From Candidatus Omnitrophota bacterium (GTDB lineage Bacteria; Omnitrophota; Omnitrophia; Omnitrophales; Aquincolibacteriaceae): a stretch of DNA of 6,818 nt. The stretch covers positions 1 to 6,818 of the forward strand of contig JAHFHB010000104.1 of assembly GCA_023247135.1 (NCBI GenBank), given 5' to 3'. The notes below the pieces were generated by a model. That model saw nothing but the letters and a program-made list of their open reading frames with translations, did no database searches and was not told where the DNA came from. The position numbers were made by a program, and so were the translations under genes. This document shows positions 1-4,463 of this stretch, one piece after another (position 1 is the stretch's first letter; each line of letters begins with the position of its first letter).

Positions 1-1
1 C

Positions 2-691
2 CGGGGAGATAAGCGGAGGAGTCTTGACTGGGGCGGGTACTTTATCTATGGGGGTATCGCAATTAGCTTTGTGACGTGGCAAATTCTGGGATATGGCGAT
101 GCCATTCATCGATATGCACGGAATGAGTTTCAGGGACTTCAAAAAATCGCCGGGATTTTCTGGACGCTTTTAAGTTTATGGGTCCCTCATCGCGAACTTT
201 TAAGCGGAAGAACAGCCCCTCTGCGTTATGGGATGCCCATGCTTGCTTTGGGGCCGATTCTTTACATGGCGGCGCGAACGCGGCAGAGATTCATAAAAGA
301 GCATGGACGGCTTTTTCTATTTTCCATAACCTGGTTTTGCGCTGCGCTGGCTCCTTTTATGCTTCGTGAAGTGGTGACGTGGAAAACCTTCCCGGCCCCG
401 AGGTATTTCTATTTGCCCATGGCCGGTTTTTCAGTCTTTGTCGGGGTTTTATGCGAAGAGCTTATGCGAGAAGTTCGCCGGTTTCATGCAAAAGCAATGC
501 GAGTTTTATTTACGGGGTTTCTTGTGGCGGGGGCGCTTTATTTTTTTGGAATGAATACCGTCAACTACTGCTTCATGGCGGATAAAATGGCGCGGGCATG
601 GCGCGTGGCACAGCCCCGTGTCGATTTTCTTCTTCATTCTCCGCGTCCCGAAGACCTGCGCCGATACAGTTTTGATCTCGTGCCCGTGTGA
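2..691 (+). CDS. C-terminal part of a multi-pass membrane protein (GT-C/TMTC-like), 5' end outside window
   Basis: The reading frame is open from the left edge (position 2) to a TGA at 689-691, so this is the last 229 residues of a longer protein. A GTG at 71 lies inside the frame and need not be the start. About six hydrophobic segments are visible in the translation, for example around YFIYGGIAISFV, IAGIFWTLLSLWV, MPMLALGPILYM, LFLFSITWFCAALAPF, YLPMAGFSVFVGVL and VLFTGFLVAGALYF, separated by short Arg/Lys-rich loops. This predicts an inner-membrane protein. The segment APRYFYLPMAGFSV resembles the 'ERYLYLPSVGF'-type stretch of bacterial TMTC/PMT-like GT-C membrane domains, so a lipid-linked sugar transferase or related membrane enzyme is plausible. 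The catalytic N-terminal loop is not in the window, so activity cannot be judged. A polysaccharide-cluster neighbourhood fits this reading. The family call is an inference. Confidence 0.75.
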   Translation, partial: RGDKRRSLDWGGYFIYGGIAISFVTWQILGYGDAIHRYARNEFQGLQKIAGIFWTLLSLWVPHRELLSGRTAPLRYGMPMLALGPILYMAARTRQRFIKEHGRLFLFSITWFCAALAPFMLREVVTWKTFPAPRYFYLPMAGFSVFVGVLCEELMREVRRFHAKAMRVLFTGFLVAGALYFFGMNTVNYCFMADKMARAWRVAQPRVDFLLHSPRPEDLRRYSFDLVPV

Positions 692-718
692 ATATGAGTT
701 TGTACACGTACAGCACAT

Positions 719-723
719 AGGAG
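719..723 (+). promoter_or_regulatory. Ribosome binding site for the methyltransferase gene
   Basis: AGGAG lies 10 bases upstream of the GTG at 734. It supports that non-ATG start, which has no competing ATG close by in the same frame. Confidence 0.6.
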
Positions 724-733
724 AAAATCCGAC

Positions 734-1531
734 GTGCGTCACTTAGAGGCCGCTAACCGTGAATTAGAGCACCGCCGTGAGAAGCGCGAGCGCGAAATGC
801 GTCTTGTGCTGCTCGCGCTGGCGCCGTTTTTACCGGGATCGGATGGGGCAGTCCGGCACATCCTGGAATTTGGGGCAGGGGACGGATTTCAGATTCCCTA
901 TCTGCAGAAAATAGGACAGGTCAGCGCGCTTGAACCAGAACCTCGTGAATCACTACTGCGCATTGCCAATGTGGAAGCCGTTTTTTGCGGCATCGAGAAA
1001 ACACCTTTTTTAAGCGGCCGCTTCGATCTTATTTTTTCTAACCATGTGATTGAACACCTTGAAAATTTGCCGGAGTCTTTCCAAGAGATTCGCCGCATTG
1101 GAAAGCCGGATTGTATCTACGCTTTTTCGGTGCCGACCAGCCTTTGGCTGCTTCTCTCCCTGCCGGCGCAATACCGGAACCGGTTGCATCGATTCTTTGA
1201 AAGGGACTCTGCTGGGGCGTCTTCTTTACGGCTTTCAAAAGACGGCCATGGCGGAGGGAGTGGCCTGCAGCAGGGGCGAGTTCCCGGTGCCGGGTGGAGT
1301 AAGTTTTTGCCCCGAGGGCATGGGGTTCAGGAAAACTTTCTGAAATGCTGGAATTTGTTTCGCGTGTCCCAGTGGCAGCATCTTTTTGAAACCTATGGTT
1401 TTAATGTCGTCAAAAAACAGCCTCTTTTGCTCTACGGCCCTTCGGAATTTCCCATTGTGCCCACGCTGGATGCCGCTTCGGCGGGCGGGTTGTGCTCGAG
1501 CATGCTTTTTGTCATGCGGAAGCAGGCCTGA
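734..1531 (+). CDS. Class I SAM-dependent methyltransferase, possibly with a shifted internal segment
   Basis: The 265-residue product has the Rossmann methyltransferase signature. Motif I (LEFGAGDGF, residues 44-52) binds SAM, an acidic residue at the end of strand 2 (E67 in ALEPEP) would hold the ribose, and FDLIFSNHVIEHLENL (97-112) is the post-motif typical of Methyltransf_11/UbiE-like enzymes. The N-terminus is highly charged (residues 6-23). Such enzymes in polysaccharide loci O- or N-methylate sugars or terminate chains; the substrate is not readable here. The start is GTG at 734, chosen on its AGGAG site; 42 bp separate it from the upstream gene. Residues about 156-188 are Gly/Ser-rich and unlike the surrounding sequence, and the +1 frame reads a more ordinary helix there, so a compensated pair of indels is possible. 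The C-terminal WSKFLPRGHGV and QWQHLFETYGF segments resemble the usual end of this family. Confidence 0.8.
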   Translation: MRHLEAANRELEHRREKREREMRLVLLALAPFLPGSDGAVRHILEFGAGDGFQIPYLQKIGQVSALEPEPRESLLRIANVEAVFCGIEKTPFLSGRFDLIFSNHVIEHLENLPESFQEIRRIGKPDCIYAFSVPTSLWLLLSLPAQYRNRLHRFFERDSAGASSLRLSKDGHGGGSGLQQGRVPGAGWSKFLPRGHGVQENFLKCWNLFRVSQWQHLFETYGFNVVKKQPLLLYGPSEFPIVPTLDAASAGGLCSSMLFVMRKQA

Positions 1532-1535
1532 AAGA

Positions 1536-1579
1536 GGCTGTCGTTTGCCCGTAGTTTTTGATGATAAACAGCCCTTTTT
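1536..1579 (+). terminator. Possible weak intrinsic terminator after the methyltransferase gene
   Basis: GGCTGT (1536-1541) can pair with ACAGCC (1568-1573), which is followed by C and five T (1575-1579). The stem is only 6 bp with a 26-nt loop, so it is weak by intrinsic-terminator standards. Its position just after the methyltransferase stop and before a promoter fits a transcription-unit boundary. Confidence 0.25.
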
Positions 1580-1581
1580 AG

Positions 1582-1590
1582 TGCTATAAT
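1582..1590 (+). promoter_or_regulatory. Extended -10 promoter for the epimerase gene
   Basis: TATAAT at 1585-1590 is a perfect sigma70-type -10 hexamer preceded by TG at 1582-1583 (TGnTATAAT). No good -35 is seen at 16-18 bp; TTGATG at 1558-1563 is 21 bp away. Extended -10 promoters tolerate a poor -35. Transcription would start near 1597, leaving a leader of about 23 nt that contains the SD of the epimerase gene. Confidence 0.6.
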
Positions 1591-1607
1591 CCGCCTTCAA
1601 TCTTCTT

Positions 1608-1612
1608 GGAGG
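1608..1612 (+). promoter_or_regulatory. Strong ribosome binding site for the epimerase gene
   Basis: GGAGG lies 7 bases before the ATG at 1620 and fixes that start. Confidence 0.8.
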
Positions 1613-1619
1613 AACTTGA

Positions 1620-2615
1620 ATGAAAGTTCTGATTACCGGCGGTTCTGGATTTATCGGTAGCCACTTGGCCGAAGGTCTGCTCGAAGAAGGTCATGAAGTG
1701 ACGGTCCTGGACAACCTTTCGACAGGGCGTCTGGAAAATATCCGGCATCTTGAATCGAACCCCAAGTTCCACATCGTGGTCGGTGACGTGCTCAATGAGT
1801 TTTTGGTGGATAAGCTTGTCGAACGGACCGATTGGGTCTTTCATCTGGCCGCAGGAGTCGGCGTACAGCTCATCGTGAAAGACCCCCTGCGTTCGTTGAT
1901 GACCAACATCCGGGGCAGTGAAATCGTCCTCGAAAACGTCTACCGCTATCATAAAAAAGTCTTGATCACTTCCACTTCTGAAATTTACGGAAAAAATACC
2001 AGCGATGCGCTCAAGGAAGACGACGACCGCATCTTGGGGTCGCCTTTGAAAACCCGCTGGAGTTACTCGACTTCCAAAGCGGTGGATGAAATTCTCGCCT
2101 TTGTTTACTGGAAGGAAAAGAAGGTTCCCACGGTCATTGTGCGTCTTTTTAATACGGTCGGGCCGCGTCAAACCGGGCATTACGGCATGGTGATTCCGCG
2201 GTTTGTGGAGCAGGCTTTGAAAGGGCAGGACATTACGGTTTACGGCACGGGGGAGCAAAGCCGTTGTTTCCTATACGTCAAGGACGCGGTTTGGGGAATG
2301 ACGCGTCTTATGGAAAATCCCGAAGCCGTCGGAAACGTTTTTAATCTTGGAAACCGGCATGAGATCACCATGAATCAACTTGCTGAAAAAATCATCAATC
2401 TCACGGAAAGTTCTTCAAAAATTGTTCACATTCCTTACGATCAGGCATACGAAGAAGGATTTGAGGACATGCAGCGCCGCGTTCCCGACATCACTAAAGC
2501 CGGCAAACTTGTCGGTTTCAAGCCGCGGATGGATCTGGATGACATTTTGCGCATGGTCATCAGTGAATTCCGCCGCCAGCCGGCCTCGCATGGAATCTCT
2601 GCCATTGACTGCTGA
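1620..2615 (+). CDS. NAD(P)-dependent nucleotide-sugar epimerase/dehydratase (extended SDR)
   Basis: The 331-residue protein is the normal length for the extended short-chain dehydrogenase family acting on nucleotide sugars. The dinucleotide-binding TGGSGFIGSH (residues 6-15, G7/G10/G13), the acidic D31 after strand 2 (VLDN, suggesting NAD), HLAAGVGV (75-82), the Thr/Ser cluster TSTSEIYG (117-124) and catalytic YSTSK (Y149, K153) are all present. The C-terminal substrate-side motif VYGTGEQSRCFLYVKDAV (207-224) is typical of UDP-sugar epimerases and UDP-glucuronate decarboxylases. It should act in the cytoplasm, converting one UDP- or dTDP-sugar to another for glycan assembly; which sugar cannot be read. 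It has its own extended -10 promoter and a strong SD. Its last 26 bases (2590-2615) are also the start of the truncated glycosyltransferase copy, so the ancestral genes overlapped. Confidence 0.9.
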   Translation: MKVLITGGSGFIGSHLAEGLLEEGHEVTVLDNLSTGRLENIRHLESNPKFHIVVGDVLNEFLVDKLVERTDWVFHLAAGVGVQLIVKDPLRSLMTNIRGSEIVLENVYRYHKKVLITSTSEIYGKNTSDALKEDDDRILGSPLKTRWSYSTSKAVDEILAFVYWKEKKVPTVIVRLFNTVGPRQTGHYGMVIPRFVEQALKGQDITVYGTGEQSRCFLYVKDAVWGMTRLMENPEAVGNVFNLGNRHEITMNQLAEKIINLTESSSKIVHIPYDQAYEEGFEDMQRRVPDITKAGKLVGFKPRMDLDDILRMVISEFRRQPASHGISAIDC

Positions 2616-2699
2616 AACGCGGCCGCTCCGTGTTTTATTTCTGACGCTCTACCCGGAAACAATGCCGTCCAGCCGCCTGCGGGTTTATCAATATCTGCC
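2590..2699 (+). repeat. Left copy of 110-bp direct repeat (5' end of the glycosyltransferase gene)
   Basis: This stretch aligns without gaps to 4354-4463 with 108 of 110 bases identical. The mismatches are A2595/G4359 and A2691/G4455. Similarity begins exactly at the glycosyltransferase ATG; the preceding bases differ. It ends at 2699/4463, after which the sequences diverge. Both mismatches fall at third codon positions of the glycosyltransferase frame and are synonymous (GAA/GAG, CAA/CAG). Confidence 0.95.
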
Positions 2700-2739
2700 G
2701 GCTTTAGTCGACTGGGCTGCCAATTCAAATTATTGTTAG
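2590..2739 (+). pseudogene. Truncated 5' remnant of the glycosyltransferase gene
   Basis: The frame opens at ATG 2590 and runs 49 codons to TAG at 2737-2739. Residues 1-36 or so match the N-terminus of the intact glycosyltransferase at 4354, through RLRVYQYLP. The last dozen residues (ALVDWAANSNYC) are different and come from the insert side of the junction. It overlaps the end of the epimerase gene by 26 bp in another frame, which is the likely ancestral gene junction. Only the first strand and helix of a GT-B N-domain are encoded, so it cannot be an active enzyme. It is the piece left behind when the toxin-antitoxin segment entered the gene. Confidence 0.85.
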
Positions 2740-2762
2740 ATACTGTCAATATTTGACAGTAT
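2740..2762. promoter_or_regulatory. Operator 1: 23-bp perfect palindrome in the abiE promoter
   Basis: The arms ATACTGTCAA (2740-2749) and TTGACAGTAT (2753-2762) are exact inverse complements around TAT. The core is CTGTCA-N5-TGACAG (2743-2748, 2754-2759). It covers the -35 region of the extended -10 promoter at 2765-2773, so a protein bound here would block polymerase. AbiEi antitoxins are known to bind inverted repeats in their own promoter, which makes AbiEi the likely ligand. Confidence 0.75.
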
Positions 2763-2764
2763 TG

Positions 2765-2773
2765 TGCTATAAT
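2765..2773 (+). promoter_or_regulatory. Extended -10 promoter of the abiE operon
   Basis: TGC-TATAAT (TG at 2765-2766, TATAAT at 2768-2773) is a perfect extended -10 element. No good -35 is present at 16-18 bp, and the TTGACA inside operator 1 (2753-2758) is only 9 bp away, too close to serve. Transcription would start near 2780, giving a leader of about 80 nt. The ten bases GTGCTATAAT also occur at the epimerase promoter (1581-1590). Confidence 0.65.
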
Positions 2774-2813
2774 ACTGACACAGCCATTCAAACTGGTCGA
2801 TATTAGAATCAAG

Positions 2814-2830
2814 CTGTCACTTAATGACAG
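2814..2830. promoter_or_regulatory. Operator 2: second CTGTCA-N5-TGACAG inverted repeat in the abiE leader
   Basis: CTGTCA (2814-2819) and TGACAG (2825-2830) repeat the half-sites and 5-base spacing of operator 1. Flanking AA/TT (2811-2812, 2832-2833) also pair. The centres of the two sites (2751 and 2822) are 71 bp apart. This one lies downstream of the predicted transcription start and upstream of abiEi, where bound protein could help loop or bend DNA with operator 1. Confidence 0.7.
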
Positions 2831-2861
2831 TTTCATGTAAAACTGTGAGTATGGGTTGGAA

Positions 2862-3494
2862 ATGAATATCGTGGTAGAACAAGTTATCAATAAAGTGCCT
2901 GCGGATGTTTTTACAGACACAGCCCTTCGATGTTTGATCAAAGGCACAACCCACAGCCGCTATGGTCTGATTAAGAGAGCCATTAAAAGTGGTGAAGTCA
3001 TTCATCTTCGGCGTGGCCTCTACGCGCTTGCAAAAAAATATAGGCGTCACGGCCTTAACTTGTATGAAATTGCACAATACATTTATGGGCCCTCGTATAT
3101 TAGTTTTGAGTCTGCGCTTTCTTACCATGGCTGGATTCCGGAAGCCGTCTATACCGTGACAAGTGCTTGTTTTAAGAGGTCCAAAGAGGTGGCGACGCCC
3201 TTGGGCTTGTTTAGCTATGCGCATATGCCATCTGAGAGTTTTTATGCGGGTGTTCTCCGCGAGCAGACTTCAGAGGGTGTTTTTTTAATGGCCACACCTT
3301 GGCGCGCTTTACTGGACTATGTTTATTTTCATAAAAAGGAATGGAGGGGTTTCAAACCTGTGATTGAAAGTTTACGGGTGGATCCGGCGCATTTGCAAAA
3401 AGCAGATCTTACGCTTCTCCAAGAATGGAGTGCAGCGGTCAGAAGCAGGCATGTCAGGGAATTTATTCAAAGTCTCAAAAAGGAATTATCGTGA
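2862..3494 (+). CDS. abiEi: AbiEi-family type IV antitoxin / autorepressor
   Basis: The 210-residue protein has the layout of AbiEi antitoxins. An N-terminal winged-helix DNA-binding domain (about residues 18-60) includes LIKRAIKSGEVIHLRRGLYAL (36-56), with the basic wing IHLRRGLY. A C-terminal AbiEi domain includes GPSYISFESALSYHGWIP (76-93) and ATPWRALLDYVYF (144-156). In studied AbiE systems this protein represses its operon by binding promoter inverted repeats and separately neutralises AbiEii without forming a stable complex. Two matching inverted repeats lie just upstream. ATG 2862 was chosen as start; an in-frame TTG at 2856 would add two residues, and neither has a strong SD (GGG at 2853-2855 is nearest). 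The stop overlaps the toxin start as GTGA, typical of a co-translated pair. Confidence 0.88.
   Translation: MNIVVEQVINKVPADVFTDTALRCLIKGTTHSRYGLIKRAIKSGEVIHLRRGLYALAKKYRRHGLNLYEIAQYIYGPSYISFESALSYHGWIPEAVYTVTSACFKRSKEVATPLGLFSYAHMPSESFYAGVLREQTSEGVFLMATPWRALLDYVYFHKKEWRGFKPVIESLRVDPAHLQKADLTLLQEWSAAVRSRHVREFIQSLKKELS
3480..3484 (+). promoter_or_regulatory. Ribosome binding site that sets the abiEii start
   Basis: AAGGA lies 6 bases before the GTG at 3491. It favours that start over the upstream in-frame ATG at 3425, which lies deep inside abiEi. Confidence 0.65.
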
Positions 3495-4348
3495 ACGTTG
3501 CCATCATTCAAGCCAGGCTGGATTCCTTCAGCTGCCAATCTGTGCAAGAAGAAGAAAATGTGGTTCGTGAGATTGCGCAAGAAGTTATTTTGGGGGGCTT
3601 GTCTCGCGTTGGATTTTTTAAAGAAGCCGTATTTCAAGGTGGAACCTGCTTGCGAATTCTCTATGGTTTAGAGCGCTTCTCTGAAGACCTTGATTTTGTT
3701 TTGTCGAAACCGAACCGTAAGTTTCGTCTGGAACCTTATCTGGAGGGCTTGAATACAGAATTGAGCGTTTATGGGTTCGATTTTGATCTTAAAGATCGTA
3801 AGGACGTAACGGTTGCTGTTCAGAAGCAGTTTATTAAGGATAACTCTTTGGTGAAACTGTTGACTTTTCAGCATTTTAAACCTGGTAAACATACCCGAAA
3901 CATCAAAGTTAAAATTGAAGTCGATACGAATCCCCCAGACCACGGCATTTCTGAAATGAAGTATCATGATTTCCCATTTCCCTATGAGGTTGTCACGCAT
4001 GATTTGCCGAGTCTCTTTGCGGGGAAGAGCCACGCAGCCCTTTGCCGTGAATATGTGAAAGGCCGGGACTGGTATGATTTTGTTTGGTATGTCAGCCGTA
4101 AATGTTCCGTAAACTACCCGCTTTTGTCTGCAGCGCTAAATCAGCAGGGACCCTGGAAAGGCATGGGGATCCAAGTTGATAAAGCGTGGTACTTAAAAGA
4201 AATGAAAAAGCGTATCGAGGGTACGGACATGCAAAAAGCCAAAGAGGATGTCCTGCGGTTCATTAAACCGCATGAGCTTCCCTCTATTGAAATCTGGAGT
4301 ACGGATTTCTTTTTGGATCGTCTCAATAAACTCGCGGCTTTTTTGTAA
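3491..4348 (+). CDS. abiEii: AbiEii-family nucleotidyltransferase toxin
   Basis: The 285-residue protein carries the DNA polymerase beta-like nucleotidyltransferase signatures of AbiEii/DUF1814 (COG2253). FQGGTCLRILYGLERFSEDLDF spans residues 48-69, with GG at 50-51 and the metal-binding D66/D68. A further acidic/basic strand is NIKVKIEVD (137-145), a conserved lysine is at LFAGKSHAAL (K179), and KGRDWYDFVWY (190-200) matches the C-terminal motif with R192, D193 and D196. AbiEii toxins are NTP-dependent, bacteriostatic nucleotidyltransferases; relatives (MenT) modify tRNA, but the target here cannot be read. All key motifs look intact, so the toxin is probably functional. The GTG start at 3491 gives the classic GTGA overlap with abiEi; the longer form from ATG 3425 is unlikely. 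The stop is 5 bp before the glycosyltransferase ATG. Confidence 0.9.
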   Translation: MNVAIIQARLDSFSCQSVQEEENVVREIAQEVILGGLSRVGFFKEAVFQGGTCLRILYGLERFSEDLDFVLSKPNRKFRLEPYLEGLNTELSVYGFDFDLKDRKDVTVAVQKQFIKDNSLVKLLTFQHFKPGKHTRNIKVKIEVDTNPPDHGISEMKYHDFPFPYEVVTHDLPSLFAGKSHAALCREYVKGRDWYDFVWYVSRKCSVNYPLLSAALNQQGPWKGMGIQVDKAWYLKEMKKRIEGTDMQKAKEDVLRFIKPHELPSIEIWSTDFFLDRLNKLAAFL

Positions 4349-4353
4349 ACATT

Positions 4354-4463
4354 ATGGAGTCTCTGCCATTGACTGCTGAAACGCGGCCGCTCCGTGTTTT
4401 ATTTCTGACGCTCTACCCGGAAACAATGCCGTCCAGCCGCCTGCGGGTTTATCAGTATCTGCC
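4354..4463 (+). repeat. Right copy of 110-bp direct repeat (start of the intact glycosyltransferase gene)
   Basis: This is the partner of 2590-2699, identical at 108 of 110 positions. Here it forms the first 36 codons plus two bases of the full-length glycosyltransferase gene, so the insertion rebuilt rather than destroyed the gene. Confidence 0.95.

Larger units (their letters stand above)
2700..4353 (+). mobile_element. Inserted AbiE toxin-antitoxin segment flanked by target-gene direct repeats
   Basis: This 1654-bp segment lies between the two copies of the 110-bp repeat. It contains one promoter/operator region and the two AbiE genes and nothing else recognisable. It has no transposase, integrase or clear terminal inverted repeats, so the mechanism of entry is unknown. 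It is AT-richer than its flanks: hand counts give 22 G+C of 60 at 3061-3120 and at 3781-3840, against 37/60 at 5041-5100 and 35/60 at 5701-5760. This supports separate ancestry. The term mobile element is used for an acquired insert, not for a proven autonomous element. Confidence 0.7.

Noticed and set aside
701..712. TGTAC-AC-GTACA dyad between the membrane protein and methyltransferase genes
   Set aside because: Arms of 5 bp with no T-run and no repeat elsewhere; too short to call an operator or terminator.
1584..2258. 224-codon reverse-strand open frame opposite the epimerase
   Set aside because: It lies wholly antisense to a well-supported epimerase with intact motifs and shows no recognisable domain; it is a shadow of codon bias.
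2753..2758. Perfect TTGACA as a -35 element for abiE
   Set aside because: It is only 9 bp from the TATAAT at 2768 and no -10 lies 16-18 bp downstream; it is better explained as part of the operator palindrome.
3425..3490. Upstream ATG start for abiEii giving a 307-residue protein
   Set aside because: The extra 22 residues overlap abiEi in another frame and are not AbiEii-like; GTG 3491 has an SD and a GTGA overlap.
2590..4463. Insertion sequence with transposase, or CRISPR array, as an explanation for the direct repeat
   Set aside because: There is no transposase, no terminal inverted repeats and only two repeat copies of gene sequence, 1764 bp apart.
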